Counted from the first letter of the stretch, positions 1-9,730 are shown. The stretch is 64,000 nt of DNA from Treponema parvum (GCF_017893945.1 NZ_CP054257.1:1922001-1986000); one strand, 5' to 3'. Notes: generated from the letters alone by a model not told the origin. Translations and numbers: made by a program.

Positions 1-144
1 AAAAAATGAAGCTAAAAACCCGGATTCGACAATCCGCGCCGGCACGATTTTTGCAAAGTATTCCGACGGTAGCCATGAAAAGGCCAAAGGTGACACTAAA
101 AGAATTATGCAGACAATTTTAAGAATATTAAATAGCTTTTTCAT
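1..144 (-). CDS. ABC transporter inner-membrane permease, N-terminus only (DppC/OppC position)
   Basis: Partial gene: 48 codons are visible from an ATG at 142-144 and it runs off the left edge. A good Shine-Dalgarno (GAGGTGG) sits just upstream of the start, and the gene overlaps the stop of the preceding permease by 17 bases, so the two are translationally coupled. The visible product starts MKKLFNILK followed by one hydrophobic helix (about residues 5-22), as expected for the second permease of a peptide-type (family 5) ABC importer. Function is inferred from operon position and helix; the diagnostic permease loop lies outside the window. Confidence 0.7.
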   Translation of the reverse strand, partial: MKKLFNILKIVCIILLVSPLAFSWLPSEYFAKIVPARIVESGFLASFF

Positions 145-1012
145 ACCACCTCGGATAAATCAGGAATAGAATAGTCTTTACTAAAAACGCCACCACCGCA
201 TTCACGCACAAAAGAATAAACACCGAAGCCACAAGCAAATCTGTGTTTGTTGCAAGCAGAGCGTCGAGCAGCGTGCTGCCGAGTCCCGGAAACGAGAACA
301 CGATTTCCGCGATCGTCACTCCGCCGATAATAGCCGGAACCTTACCCGCAAGATACGGAATAAAGCGCGGCAGACTGGATGAAAAAAGATAGCCGGAATA
401 CGTATTCGGCATCGGGAAAAAGCGCCCCAGACTGTGACCCAGCGTCGAAAACACGATTGCGTGCGTCGAATTGACCTGCCTGAGCATATCGGTTTTAAGA
501 AAGTTGGTAGCATCCCACGAAAGCCCGCCTAAAACTACGGTTATAAACGCGATGATGATGAGCGGAGCGTTGCTCCCGAAAACGTTGGCTAAAACCCAAA
601 AACCGATAAACAGCGGCACCGCCGCAAGGACGGATATGACCAAATTCATAAATTTGCCGAAGCGTTCCGCTCCGACATATTCATGGTGTTCGGCCATGTA
701 CTGTCCGGTTACGGCGTAAGCAGATCCTGCAAGGGCAATTACGGCCAAAATACACAGCGAAAACAGCGTCAGCGGTAAGGTGACGGCCGCTCCCGATGCG
801 ATAATCTGGCCGGAACTGAAGCCCGGGTGCACGATGGAAAAGTCTTCCGAACCCGAAATAAGCAACAAAAAGGAACGCGCCGCTTCAGCGTAGCTTTCAG
901 CCGGAGCGCCGATCGAAAGCAAATAAAACGCCGAAAGCAGCAGGGTTCCCGCTACGGCAAATATAATGCCGTGCAGGATAAATTCCCTAAGTAAAAAGCG
1001 GAAAAAACGCAT
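128..1012 (-). CDS. ABC transporter permease, DppB/OppB type
   Basis: Inner-membrane subunit of an oligopeptide/dipeptide-type importer. The 294-residue product has an N-terminal helix (about 10-32) and at least four further hydrophobic segments. Its C-terminal part carries the family pattern: a loop around GGVTIAEIVFSFPGLG, then an A-x-x-x-x-D stretch, a long helix and a YPRWYE end that matches the usual D-P-R-Y region of DppB proteins. It is slightly shorter than typical DppB (about 305-340). It follows the solute-binding protein by 8 bases and overlaps the next permease. The substrate cannot be read from sequence. The association with SUMF1-like and lipoprotein genes is unusual for a plain peptide transporter. 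Confidence 0.85.
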   Translation of the reverse strand: MRFFRFLLREFILHGIIFAVAGTLLLSAFYLLSIGAPAESYAEAARSFLLLISGSEDFSIVHPGFSSGQIIASGAAVTLPLTLFSLCILAVIALAGSAYAVTGQYMAEHHEYVGAERFGKFMNLVISVLAAVPLFIGFWVLANVFGSNAPLIIIAFITVVLGGLSWDATNFLKTDMLRQVNSTHAIVFSTLGHSLGRFFPMPNTYSGYLFSSSLPRFIPYLAGKVPAIIGGVTIAEIVFSFPGLGSTLLDALLATNTDLLVASVFILLCVNAVVAFLVKTILFLIYPRWYEKAI

Positions 1013-1020
1013 GGCACTTC

Positions 1021-2613
1021 CTATTTGAGCTTCCAGTTTTCAACTGAAAGGAACGGATTGTCGGTTGCGATCGCAACGTTTTCCAAACCGCGGGAATACA
1101 CGTCTTTTTCCAAAGAACATAAAAACAATGCGGGTGAAAGCTCGCAAATGCGTTTGTCTATCTGGAGGGTAAGATCGATCCAATTTGAAGTGACAATTTC
1201 TTTTTCCCATGCGTCAAAGAGCGAATTCAATTTGCTGTCGGCCACGCCGGTAATGTTTTTTTCGCCGTTTGAGCGGTACCAGTCGCCCAAACTCGAATAC
1301 AGGTTGTCAAAACCTTCGCAGTAAATAAGCGCAAGTTCGTACGATTTTTCAGTATTAACCATGCGGGAAAAAACTCTATCGCCGGTTCTTTTTGCTTCAA
1401 CATTCAAGCCGATCGCCGCAAGCTGACTAACGATACCGTTAGCCATTTTATCGCCGAATTCGCCCATAGAATCGGGATACAGAAGAATCGCATTCTGACC
1501 GGCAACTCCGCCCGAAGAAGCGAGAAGTTTAGCCTTTTGAATATTGTACGGGATATTGTTGGGCATAGGACGATTTACATATTCCGGAATATTGGCCGAA
1601 AACAGGTTCGACGGGAAAGGCCCGTAATTCAAAATAACGCCCGTATCCCTGTCGGTGATCGACGGAATAAGAGACGGTCTGTCCAAAGCCATAGCCATAG
1701 CCTCGCGCCCTTCGGCATTCGGAAACAGTTTTGTGTTTATGGCAACTTGATAAAACGCATACGGAATGTATGAATTCACGTCGACGTTCGGAATTTTTTC
1801 GACTTCGGCCCTGTCCATCGGGTTCGTTTCAAGAATCAAATTTACGCGGCCCTGACGCATTTCGTTTATGCGGATAAGCGGGTCTATAACGCGTTTCATA
1901 ACAAGACTTGTCGTCTGCGGCGTATTTTTAAAATACATACCGTTAGCTTCAAAAGTAAGCCATTTTCCGATTTCCCACGTCGCAAGTTTAAACGGACCCG
2001 TTCCGACCGGAGCGGTGGCGAATTTGCGTTCGTTTTCGCCTGCCCTCATGTTTACCTGCATTTCATACCCGTTATATCTTGCCGGAATAATCTTAAACGT
2101 AAGCACCGGATACGCGCGGAATTCGGGGATCGGATTGATGAATTCGATCTTTACCGTTTTTTCATCCTCCGCCGTAACGCTCTTGATAAAAGACGTAAGG
2201 TAGTCGCGTTTGGGAGAATTGTTAGCTTCATCCGTATATGCGGCAAACGAGTAAACGACGTCTTCGGAAGTAACCGGAGTATTGTCGTGCCACATTACGT
2301 CGCGCAGCACAACCGTATACGTTTTTTTGTCTACGGGATTCTGCACGATGCTTTCGGCAAGGGCGAGATCTGAATAAAGCGAACCGCTGGCTTTATCGAC
2401 TTCAAAATTCACAAGACCGTCGAACAAGAGTTCGTCGGCGTTCAAACCGGATATATTTTGCTCCAATACAGGATTTAAGGAGTCAGGCAGCGTAGAAACC
2501 GCGACCGTAGCTCCCTTAGGCTGCGCTCTCCAAATCAAGAACGCAGCGGCAGAGCCCAATACGACAAGGGCTATAATTATAACGGCAATAATGCCTTTTT
2601 TACTGAACTTCAT
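1021..2613 (-). CDS. extracellular solute-binding protein, family 5 (SBP_bac_5)
   Basis: Substrate-capture subunit for the downstream permeases. The 530-residue product begins with a basic n-region and a hydrophobic helix (about 7-28) with no lipobox cysteine, so it is probably held by an uncleaved anchor or secreted. Family 5 hallmarks are present: the N-terminal STLPDSLNPVLEQN motif, the WHDNTPVTSEDVVYSF motif near residue 110, and the GTGPFKLATW motif near residue 205. Its start codon overlaps the stop of the upstream lipoprotein gene by one base. No ATPase gene lies in the visible part of the operon; it may be beyond the left edge. Confidence 0.88.
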   Translation of the reverse strand: MKFSKKGIIAVIIIALVVLGSAAAFLIWRAQPKGATVAVSTLPDSLNPVLEQNISGLNADELLFDGLVNFEVDKASGSLYSDLALAESIVQNPVDKKTYTVVLRDVMWHDNTPVTSEDVVYSFAAYTDEANNSPKRDYLTSFIKSVTAEDEKTVKIEFINPIPEFRAYPVLTFKIIPARYNGYEMQVNMRAGENERKFATAPVGTGPFKLATWEIGKWLTFEANGMYFKNTPQTTSLVMKRVIDPLIRINEMRQGRVNLILETNPMDRAEVEKIPNVDVNSYIPYAFYQVAINTKLFPNAEGREAMAMALDRPSLIPSITDRDTGVILNYGPFPSNLFSANIPEYVNRPMPNNIPYNIQKAKLLASSGGVAGQNAILLYPDSMGEFGDKMANGIVSQLAAIGLNVEAKRTGDRVFSRMVNTEKSYELALIYCEGFDNLYSSLGDWYRSNGEKNITGVADSKLNSLFDAWEKEIVTSNWIDLTLQIDKRICELSPALFLCSLEKDVYSRGLENVAIATDNPFLSVENWKLK

Positions 2614-4064
2614 TAACGCATCCTCACAATAAATGAACTATAGACGACAACTTCGCCTTCGTACTCGTTTGTTTTACCTTTTTGAATTTCAAAGAAGTAT
2701 TTGTTGGTCGTCAGCTGATTGCCCGCGTTGAGCACCGGCCACGAATTTCCGACCTTTGCGCTGCGGTTGATTAGATCCTTCATGTTGTTTCTTTCGATGA
2801 GTCTGCCGCTCTTGGTATTTTCGGCAAATACGCGGACGGTACGGTTATCCTTCAGTGTAATAACGAGGTCGTTCATCGTTCCTCTGGGAATGGAAACCAT
2901 ACCCCACCAGTACTCGTCGCCCTTTGCGTTCTTTGCGCTGAATTTTGCAGGGCGGCTCCTTTGGCTTTCCGCCGTCGAACGCGGGTCGGGGTTAAAAAGA
3001 CCGATCATAAGAGGCATAACGACTTTACCGCGGCTTGCAATTTCCTGAGCGGTGCGGATTTCAGAGTTAACCTGAGCGATTTTCGCTTCAAGGTCCTTTT
3101 TCTGAGCGTTTATATCATCAAGGATGTCTTGGCCGATGTCGTTCGGATATTTCGCCGCAAAACCGAGCAAATCCTGATAAGTAGTTTCGATGTTTGTCTG
3201 AACGGACTGATAGTGAGCAAGAATCGCTTCGAGAGACATCTTTCCGCTGTCTCCGCCGTTATCGGGCGTGCGGGCGAATTCTTCGTCGATTTTAGTCTTA
3301 TACTCGTATGCGCGCTCACGGATGGTTGAAGCGCGTTCGATGGCAAGATCCTGGCGGAGCTTTTTAAAATTGCGGATATTCACAGAAACGCCCGCTGTTT
3401 TTGCAACGCCGGCGGAAGCTGCAGTCGCATCCAAGTCTTTTTCCGCCTTTGCATAAGAAGCGATGGCCGAATCGTATGCGGCTATTTTGTCTTCAAACGG
3501 CTGATCGGCACGAGCCTTGTCCGCTTCAGGTTTAAGAGCGTTCTGTCTTGAATATACGGCGCTGACTACATCGATTTCTTTGTGCGCATTGACAAGGTCA
3601 TCGCTCGTTCCGTACACCTTTACAGTCGAATCGTACAATTTTCTTGCCGCAGTCAATTTTCCTGACGCTACAAGAGCGTCGAGCCGCTTCGCCGAAAGAG
3701 CGACACCTTTGTCGCGAATACTTTGCGAAAGATTTAAAGCGGGATCAAGTGCGCTGAATTTATCCAAAGCCGTATTGCAAGCCGCAAGCAGCTTGGCTTC
3801 GTTTGTAGCCTTAATAGAATCGGTGCTGTCAAGAGCCTCGACGCCGGCTTTATACAAATCAATATAATTCAGATATTGCTTTTGTAATTTTCCATCTTCA
3901 ATCATATTCCAATATGTTGCGGCCGCTTCAGGTTCGCGGCTGTTCCACGCTTTTACGCCTTCGTCGATCGCTTTTTGATCAGCGGTCGCCTGATCGGGAG
4001 CGCTGGCGCAGGATATCAATATAACGGCTAAAAGCGCCGAAATAATGCTCATACATTTTTTCAT
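2613..4064 (-). CDS. lipoprotein, alpha-helical, unknown function
   Basis: I do not recognise a named family. The 483-residue product has a lipoprotein signal peptide with lipobox LISC (Cys about residue 19). Residues 30-350 are rich in Ala, Lys, Asp and Glu with helix-forming spacing, compatible with TPR-like or coiled-coil repeats. The last 120 residues look like a beta-rich domain with several aromatic positions (EYWWGMVSIPRG onward). It overlaps the upstream SUMF1-like gene by 4 bases and the downstream binding protein by 1 base, so it belongs to the same operon. An envelope scaffold or accessory role for the transporter is inferred from context only. Confidence 0.75.
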   Translation of the reverse strand: MKKCMSIISALLAVILISCASAPDQATADQKAIDEGVKAWNSREPEAAATYWNMIEDGKLQKQYLNYIDLYKAGVEALDSTDSIKATNEAKLLAACNTALDKFSALDPALNLSQSIRDKGVALSAKRLDALVASGKLTAARKLYDSTVKVYGTSDDLVNAHKEIDVVSAVYSRQNALKPEADKARADQPFEDKIAAYDSAIASYAKAEKDLDATAASAGVAKTAGVSVNIRNFKKLRQDLAIERASTIRERAYEYKTKIDEEFARTPDNGGDSGKMSLEAILAHYQSVQTNIETTYQDLLGFAAKYPNDIGQDILDDINAQKKDLEAKIAQVNSEIRTAQEIASRGKVVMPLMIGLFNPDPRSTAESQRSRPAKFSAKNAKGDEYWWGMVSIPRGTMNDLVITLKDNRTVRVFAENTKSGRLIERNNMKDLINRSAKVGNSWPVLNAGNQLTTNKYFFEIQKGKTNEYEGEVVVYSSFIVRMR

Positions 4065-5686
4065 TCGGAAACCTCCTTAACTAAACGGAAGCCGACATCG
4101 GCATATCCATTTTGGCTGTCAATATTTCGAAAATTAGAAATACGCAATTCGGTCGGACCGTCCATCCACGAACCGCCCTTTACGGTGCGAAGATTCGTTT
4201 CGCCTTCAATACCGTGAGAGGACGACGTCCACTCCGCCACGTTTCCGGCCATATCCGTAAGCCCCCAAGCGTTATTGCCGTTTTCATAGGACCCTACGGG
4301 CGACGGTTTTGAAAATTTACCGTTACCCTTGTAGTTCGCTCTTACGCCATCGGTAGGGCTTTGATCTCCCCACGGATAAATCACGTCTTCTCCCGCGCGG
4401 GCGGCTTTTTCCCATTCTTCTTCCGTAGGAAGTCTATAAGTGACTCCCAGTTTTTCGGAAAGCCATGCCGCATACGCTTCCACGTCTTTAAGGCTGAGCC
4501 CTACTACCGGCTGTTTCCCCTGATTGTAATCGGGGTTATCAAAGTAATCGGGAGCGTTATCGCTTTGCGTAAGATAAAGATACGCCCCGTAGCGCGCATT
4601 GGTTACCGGCGTAAGATCGATAGCGTAGGCGCCTGTAGAAGCTGTGCGAGACGCTTCTTTTTTCTGCGCTCTCGTATCCTGCGGAACCGCTCCGGCGTTA
4701 AATTCGCCTTCCGGAATATCTACGGAAGGGAACGAAGCCGCCAAATCTGTAAAATGCACGTAGCGGCCTTCCACCGCGCTTTGCGCATCCAGTTTTTTAA
4801 GCAAAGACAGTGACGGAAGCTGGCGCGTTAAAGCGCTCGTTACGGTAAGCATAACGGCTCTGTCACGGAAGTCTTCGGCAACGGGATAATCTATAACCGC
4901 ATTGCCGAGCGCATCGGTTTTAAAAATTGCGCTGACGCCGCCCTGAATATCGATTGAATCGGCGTCGGCAGGAACGTCGGGAATTTCCCACACTGCGGAA
5001 ACGGAAAATCCTGCAGCGGCGTTGCCGGAAGAATCTGCAACCTTAACCGCAAACTTGGTTGAAGGGCCGACAAAACCGTCTTCTACGGAAAGCGTAAATA
5101 CAAGACTTTTGCTTACGTCCGAGCAAAGCGTTTCGGCTCTGCGTGAAAGAAGTTCGGTGCCGTCCGGCTGAGCGGAAAGCAAATCCGTTTCGCCTTCGTC
5201 AATAAGTCTTATAAGAACTTCAATGGCGCCGGTAATCTTATCGGCAGGATTCTTTTTATTCCTGCTGCTGTTGAGCTTCGCCGCCAAATCTGAGCGAAGA
5301 TTGTCCGTATAGACTTTTTCTCTCTTTTCCCAATCGGCGAATTTTATTCTGTACGTAACCGCAGGCGGCTCGTTCTTTTTAGACTGAGCGTACGGCTTAA
5401 CGTCCGTAAGGCGCGCCTTTACGGATTCGTCGCTCAGTTCGAGCTTCGGCGACCTTACGTTCGCAGCTTTTAACTCCGCGGCTAAGGCGTTTTCTATGAG
5501 GTCGCGTTTTGCCGCCATATCGGCCTCAGCCATAGTAGAACCCTTACCGTAGCCGTAATAAAAACCTTCTTCCTGTTTTACAAGTTCGGGGACAGCTTTT
5601 TTAGCAAAAACCGTCCAATCAGTCAGAACAAAAAAAACGGAAAATAAAAGAATCGCAAGTCGATTCCGTTTCATCGCTGTACTCAT
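4061..5686 (-). CDS. LPP20-like plus SUMF1/FGE-like domain protein, exported
   Basis: First gene of the operon. The 541-residue product has a signal peptide or anchor (about 10-28). An N-terminal region with an ADMAAKRDLIENALAAEL motif resembles LPP20-type lipoproteins. A beta-rich middle is followed by a C-terminal formylglycine-generating-enzyme fold (about 355-540), shown by VTNARYGAYL, YRLPTEEEWEKAARAG, YPWGD, GLTDMAGNVAEW, KGGSW and VGFRLV. The cysteines that do the chemistry in true FGE, which follow the GGS motif, are absent (GGSWMDGPTELRIS). It is therefore probably a binding or structural SUMF1-like protein, not a sulfatase activator. A sigma70-like promoter lies at 5757-5786. Confidence 0.85.
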   Translation of the reverse strand: MSTAMKRNRLAILLFSVFFVLTDWTVFAKKAVPELVKQEEGFYYGYGKGSTMAEADMAAKRDLIENALAAELKAANVRSPKLELSDESVKARLTDVKPYAQSKKNEPPAVTYRIKFADWEKREKVYTDNLRSDLAAKLNSSRNKKNPADKITGAIEVLIRLIDEGETDLLSAQPDGTELLSRRAETLCSDVSKSLVFTLSVEDGFVGPSTKFAVKVADSSGNAAAGFSVSAVWEIPDVPADADSIDIQGGVSAIFKTDALGNAVIDYPVAEDFRDRAVMLTVTSALTRQLPSLSLLKKLDAQSAVEGRYVHFTDLAASFPSVDIPEGEFNAGAVPQDTRAQKKEASRTASTGAYAIDLTPVTNARYGAYLYLTQSDNAPDYFDNPDYNQGKQPVVGLSLKDVEAYAAWLSEKLGVTYRLPTEEEWEKAARAGEDVIYPWGDQSPTDGVRANYKGNGKFSKPSPVGSYENGNNAWGLTDMAGNVAEWTSSSHGIEGETNLRTVKGGSWMDGPTELRISNFRNIDSQNGYADVGFRLVKEVSE

Positions 5687-5756
5687 TTTACATCTCCCAT
5701 AAAAAAAAATTTATAGCAATTTAGTCAATTTAAAAACAATTTTTCAAGGCGTGGCT

Positions 5757-5786
5757 ATTATACCGTCAAGTCCATTGACATATCAA
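5757..5786 (-). promoter_or_regulatory. promoter of the SUMF1/ABC operon
   Basis: Read on the minus strand: TTGATA, 18-base spacer, perfect TATAAT. The spacer holds an imperfect inverted repeat (TGTCAA / TTGACG, 5-base gap) that could be an operator. The predicted start is about 65 bases before the ATG at 5686, and the mRNA has GGGAGA upstream of the start. Confidence 0.65.
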
Positions 5787-5881
5787 TCGAAATACATACT
5801 TTTTTTAAAAATTGCAGCAGAAAATACGGATTACAGGCTTATTTTACGAAAAAAACGGTTTTACTACAAAAAAAAGGCATA

Positions 5882-5916
5882 AAAAAAGCTGTCCCTAACG
5901 TTTGGAACAGCTTTTA
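5882..5916 (-). terminator. Rho-independent terminator after tRNA-Pro
   Basis: On the minus strand a stem AAAAGCTGTTCC / GGGACAGCTTTT with a short loop is followed by a run of T, starting a few bases after the tRNA 3' end. The tRNA is therefore probably a monocistronic transcript. Confidence 0.8.
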
Positions 5917-5918
5917 AG

Positions 5919-5992
5919 TCGGGCAACCGGAATTCGAATCCGGGACCTCGTGCCCCCCAGACACGCACGCTAACCAGCTGCGCTATTGCCCG
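5919..5992 (-). tRNA. tRNA-Pro (anticodon GGG)
   Basis: A complete 74-base cloverleaf: acceptor stem CGGGCAA/TTGCCCG with discriminator A, D-arm GCGC/GCGT, anticodon stem CGTGT/GCACG with loop CTGGGGG (anticodon GGG), and T-arm CCGGA-TTCGAAT-TCCGG. CCA is not encoded. It has its own promoter (6004-6032) and terminator (5882-5916). Confidence 0.95.
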
Positions 5993-6003
5993 ATGTTCTT
6001 TTA

Positions 6004-6032
6004 ACTATACCGAAAAATAAGCTCCCGGTCAA
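6004..6032 (-). promoter_or_regulatory. promoter of tRNA-Pro
   Basis: On the minus strand: TTGACC, 17-base spacer, TATAGT, ending 11 bases before the tRNA 5' end. Near-consensus sigma70 promoter. Confidence 0.8.
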
Positions 6033-6200
6033 TAATTTATGAAAAGCTTTTTTGCATCTTATCCTTCGACTCTCGCACAACTTTCGCAAGCGCGATACGC
6101 TCTACTCTATCGGTTTTGTCAAAAAAAGGCTCTTCAAAAAATTTAAGAGAATTTTATCACAGACACGATTTTATTTAAATGCTATATTTTTAATGAACGT

Positions 6201-6339
6201 TTAAATTGAACGTCTAAAATATCGCCGTTCAATTTAACTTCGAGTTTCGGACAATGCCGAAACATCGCTTATCAACTGTGCGCAAAAAGCGCATGAATTC
6301 AACAGTCTCCAAAATTGATATTTTGTTCGACTGTTGAAT
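6201..6339 (+). repeat. intergenic hairpin array (modules C, stem-loop, GCGC palindrome, A)
   Basis: Four hairpins in a row. Module C: TTAAATTGAACG / CGTTCAATTTAA, 12-base perfect arms (6201-6237). A TTTCGG / CCGAAA stem (6245-6262). A TGCGC / GCGCA palindrome (6279-6293). Module A: arms ATTCAACAGTC / GACTGTTGAAT with an inner CAAAAT / ATTTTG stem (6297-6339). The same modules recur at about ten other sites in this window. Confidence 0.85.
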
Positions 6340-6370
6340 TTTAATGAACGTTATTTTTAAGGAAATAAAC

Positions 6371-7501
6371 ATGAATGAAGCTGATCTTGAAAAATACGAA
6401 CAAAGAAATTTGAAAAAACTTTCTCCCGGCCAGGAAATTTCCACCGCCGTAGCGGCAATTTCGGGAGATACCGTATTCCTTGATTTAAACGCCAAAAGCG
6501 AAGGGATCCTCGACGCGGCGGAATTAAAAGACAAGGAAGGAAATCTTACAGTAAAAGAAGGAGACGTCATAAAGGTTTTTTACATCGGCCTTAAAGACGG
6601 CGAAATGCAATTTACTACAAAAATCGCAGGGGATAAGGCGGATAATTCCCTGCTTGAAAACGCCTACAAAAACGGAATTCCCGTAGAAGGATACGTGGAA
6701 AAAGAGATCAACGGCGGATTTGAAGTGAAAATAGGAAATTCAAGAGCCTTTTGTCCGTATTCGCAGATGGGCTTCCGCCAAAAGGCCGAACCTTCCGAAT
6801 TTACAGGTAAAAATTTAACTTTTATGATATTGGAATTTAAAGACGGAGGAAAAAATCTTTTAGTTTCAAACCGCAAAATTCTTGAAAAAGAACATGAAAA
6901 AAAGCTTGAAGATCTTTCTCAGACTTTAAAATGCGGAATGACCGTAACGGGAAAAGTAACGGCTCTGCACGATTACGGCGCTTTCGTAGACATAGACGGC
7001 TTTCAGGCTCTTCTGCCGATTTCTGAAATTTCGCTCGACCGTATTTCCGACATAAATTCCGTTCTTAAAGCAGGACAGGAAATAAAGGCTGAAATAATCA
7101 AGACCGACTGGAAAAATGAACGCATATCGCTGAGCATAAAAAGTCTTCTCGCAGATCCGTGGGAAGACGCCGTGAAAAAATATCCGGTAGAATCGAAACA
7201 TGAAGGAGTGATTTCACGCATAGCGGACTTCGGACTTTTTGTAAACCTTGAGCCGGGGATCGACGGACTCATCCATATTTCCGCGCTTGAAAACGTCGAA
7301 CGCAATTCAAACCTGAAAAAAATGTACAAGACAGGGACAAAAATGACAGTTAGCGTTAAAAGCGTGGACACTGTAAACCGCCGCATCGCGCTATTACCCA
7401 CAACTTCAACGGAACAGGACAAAACGGCCGCAAAATACATGGACAGCCAATCTTCCGACGGAGAATCTTACAATCCGTTCGCAGCGCTTTTAAAAAAATA
7501 G
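6371..7501 (+). CDS. S1 RNA-binding domain protein (ribosomal protein S1-like, four S1 domains)
   Basis: RNA-binding protein likely acting in translation or RNA handling in the cytoplasm. The start is taken at the ATG at 6371 (MNEADLEKYEQ), which has AAGGAA 6 bases upstream; an in-frame ATG at 6344 lies inside the repeat region and lacks a ribosome-binding site. The 376-residue product has four S1-like OB folds, at roughly residues 15-85, 100-180, 190-260 and 275-345; the third and fourth carry the clearest signatures (DYGAFVDIDGFQALLPIS and DFGLFVNLEPGIDGLIHIS). Full-length RpsA usually has 4-6 domains, so it may serve as a short S1 or a paralogue. It sits alone behind a hairpin array. Confidence 0.85.
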   Translation: MNEADLEKYEQRNLKKLSPGQEISTAVAAISGDTVFLDLNAKSEGILDAAELKDKEGNLTVKEGDVIKVFYIGLKDGEMQFTTKIAGDKADNSLLENAYKNGIPVEGYVEKEINGGFEVKIGNSRAFCPYSQMGFRQKAEPSEFTGKNLTFMILEFKDGGKNLLVSNRKILEKEHEKKLEDLSQTLKCGMTVTGKVTALHDYGAFVDIDGFQALLPISEISLDRISDINSVLKAGQEIKAEIIKTDWKNERISLSIKSLLADPWEDAVKKYPVESKHEGVISRIADFGLFVNLEPGIDGLIHISALENVERNSNLKKMYKTGTKMTVSVKSVDTVNRRIALLPTTSTEQDKTAAKYMDSQSSDGESYNPFAALLKK

Positions 7502-7541
7502 CCGCCCAAGCCCCGCACATAAGCCGTGCGGGACCGGCGGC
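7502..7541. terminator. GC-rich hairpin between convergent genes
   Basis: Nested inverted repeat CCGCC ... CCCGCAC / GTGCGGG ... GGCGG directly after the stop of the S1-domain gene and 18 bases from the end of the convergent chemotaxis receptor gene. There is no T-run, so intrinsic termination is uncertain; an mRNA 3'-end stabiliser is equally possible. Confidence 0.45.
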
Positions 7542-7558
7542 ATTAGCCTCGTCCGATT

Positions 7559-9697
7559 TCAAACTGTAAATTGGTCGATCTGATTTCCTATGTGGCTTAT
7601 GGAATTCTCGATTTTTTCGGAGATGAGCTGCAAAGCGTCGCCCGCTTCGGCGATCTTTTGAGTGCTGCTTTTTCCTATGTTCATTTCGCTCATAACCGCA
7701 GCGGTGCTGTTTTGAAGGTTCTGAATTTCTTCAAGAATCGATTTGTTTCCTTCGCTCATTTCGGCGGAAGCCGTCTTTACTTCGATAGTACTGTCGTTCA
7801 TCGAGTGAAGGGCGTCGCTTATCTGCGAGGATCCTTCTTTTTGTTCGGTCATGGCGTTTTCGATCTGGCGCACAAGCTCGTCCGTTTCACGGATCATGCC
7901 CGATACGGATGAAAACGCTTCGCTCGATTCGGCGGAAGCGACCACTACGGTGTTTATCGAATCGCGTATGTTTTCAAGCTGCTCGCCGATCGTCCTGGAC
8001 TGCGCCGTCGACGTTTCCGAAAGTTTTCTGATTTCGTCAGCAACTACGCTGAATCCCTTACCTGCGTCTCCGGCGTGCGCCGCTTCGATCGCAGCGTTCA
8101 TAGCAAGAAGGTTAGTCTGAGACGCGATATTTGCGATCGCCTGGTTGGCTTCACCGAGCATTTCCGACTGCTGCTTTATGAGATCGATGCGGTCGTTTAC
8201 ATTCTGCTGCTTGTCGGCGCCCTTGCTTGCCTGCTCGAGAAGGTTTCCGAACGCGGCGACCATTCTCTGCGTTACCTGATCTACGGACTTGATGTTGCCG
8301 ATCATCTCTTCCACAGCGGCGGAAGCCTGAGATACGCCGGAGGATTGAACTTCTATCATTTTTTCAAGGGAACCTATGTTAGCCGTAATTTCGTTTATGG
8401 CGCCTGCCGTTTCTTCAACGCTTGCGGACTGGCTTTCGATCTGTTTGTAGACGTTTCCAAAATTCTGCTGAATCTGCTCGATTGCAGCTGCGGTATCCTG
8501 CGCGCTTGACTGTAAGTCGTTCCCCACTTCCGCAAGGATATCTTTGGACTGTTTTATGTCACGAACTATGCCGTGCAGTCTTCCGGTAAACATATTAAAA
8601 CCTTTTACCACCGAACCGATTTCGTTGTCGGATTTGACTTCTATGCGTTTAGTAAGATCCGCGTTGCCGCTGGCAATGTTTATTATCGCTTTTTCCACAA
8701 CCTGGAGCGGCTTGAGCGTGACGCCCAAAACAACGGACAATATCAGCAGCATCAAAATCAGTGTGATGACGCTTGTTAATATAAGCTGATACAAAATAGT
8801 TCCGGCAACGGTATATACCTGACTGTCGCTGAAAGCAAAGGCAAACGTCCACGTAGTTTTTTCGACGGGACTGTACACAAGAAGATCTTTGGCGGAGCCG
8901 GGTTCGTCGGGATTGCTTATCCAGTTAGTTCCGGCATTTCCCGATTGAATATCCTTAACTACGTCAAGAGCCGCCCCCTGCCCCTTGGACATGTCGGCAA
9001 TGAAATTTCTTTTCATCACAAAATCTTTGTTTTGGTGATAAAAGATAGTTCCGTCGCTGGACATTAACCAGCAGGAACCGTGTTCGCCTAAGTCGATATC
9101 TTTAAGAGAAGCTTCTATCAGATTCAAAGTTACGGCGCCGGCAAACATCGCGACGTTCTTTCCGCCAACTCTTACGGCTCTGGCAACGTGGAACACGATC
9201 TTGCCGGTAGTTCTGGAAAGAACGGGATCCGCAATGTAAAAAGACTTGTTTTCTTTAAAAATAGCTTTGTAATAAGCGCGGTCTGAAATATTCCCCGACT
9301 GTCCCAAGTCCGTGTAAAAATTTCCGTCGGGATCGCACACTAAAACAAAATCGAAACTGTGACTTCTAACCGAAGCGCGGGCGGTCATCCATCTCACCAT
9401 AGCGCGGATGTCTCCCGTATAGGCGGCGTCGCTTTCGGTGTACATCGACATTTCGTTTATATACCCTTCCACAAGGTTCATCAGCGATTCGGAATAAGCC
9501 GCCGCAATTTCCGCCCGGCTTTTTTCATAACTTGATCCCGTAGCGTCTCTCACAGTCCGATAAACAAAAAGCGCCTGAAGGACGTTGCACGCCAGCAAGA
9601 CGGTTCCTATGAGCGCCACAAGAAAAGAAACTATTCTTCGTTTTTTATGTTTTTCGGCAGAGGCGCCGGCAGTTTCGCGTTTGTTTTCCGTATTCAT
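7559..9697 (-). CDS. methyl-accepting chemotaxis protein
   Basis: Membrane receptor that feeds the CheA/CheW pathway. The 712-residue product has a cytoplasmic basic N-terminus, a first transmembrane helix (about 22-45), a periplasmic Cache-type sensor (about 50-295; [17 protein letters not shown] and [14 protein letters not shown] fit dCache), a second helix (about 300-325), a HAMP linker (about 325-380, [18 protein letters not shown]) and a long signalling domain. The conserved hairpin tip reads [21 protein letters not shown] strong Shine-Dalgarno (AAGGAGG) precedes the ATG. The ligand cannot be inferred. It is a single gene with its own promoter (9731-9758). Confidence 0.95.
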   Translation of the reverse strand: MNTENKRETAGASAEKHKKRRIVSFLVALIGTVLLACNVLQALFVYRTVRDATGSSYEKSRAEIAAAYSESLMNLVEGYINEMSMYTESDAAYTGDIRAMVRWMTARASVRSHSFDFVLVCDPDGNFYTDLGQSGNISDRAYYKAIFKENKSFYIADPVLSRTTGKIVFHVARAVRVGGKNVAMFAGAVTLNLIEASLKDIDLGEHGSCWLMSSDGTIFYHQNKDFVMKRNFIADMSKGQGAALDVVKDIQSGNAGTNWISNPDEPGSAKDLLVYSPVEKTTWTFAFAFSDSQVYTVAGTILYQLILTSVITLILMLLILSVVLGVTLKPLQVVEKAIINIASGNADLTKRIEVKSDNEIGSVVKGFNMFTGRLHGIVRDIKQSKDILAEVGNDLQSSAQDTAAAIEQIQQNFGNVYKQIESQSASVEETAGAINEITANIGSLEKMIEVQSSGVSQASAAVEEMIGNIKSVDQVTQRMVAAFGNLLEQASKGADKQQNVNDRIDLIKQQSEMLGEANQAIANIASQTNLLAMNAAIEAAHAGDAGKGFSVVADEIRKLSETSTAQSRTIGEQLENIRDSINTVVVASAESSEAFSSVSGMIRETDELVRQIENAMTEQKEGSSQISDALHSMNDSTIEVKTASAEMSEGNKSILEEIQNLQNSTAAVMSEMNIGKSSTQKIAEAGDALQLISEKIENSISHIGNQIDQFTV

Positions 9698-9730
9698 AAA
9701 GATAACGCCTCCTTAAATTATGCACAAAAT

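Larger units (their letters stand above)
5993..6370. other. intergenic region between tRNA-Pro and the S1-domain gene
   Basis: 378 bases without a gene. It holds the tRNA promoter (6004-6032), AT-rich sequence with no convincing plus-strand promoter, and from 6201 onward a set of hairpin repeats that leads directly to the Shine-Dalgarno of the S1-domain gene. Confidence 0.7.
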
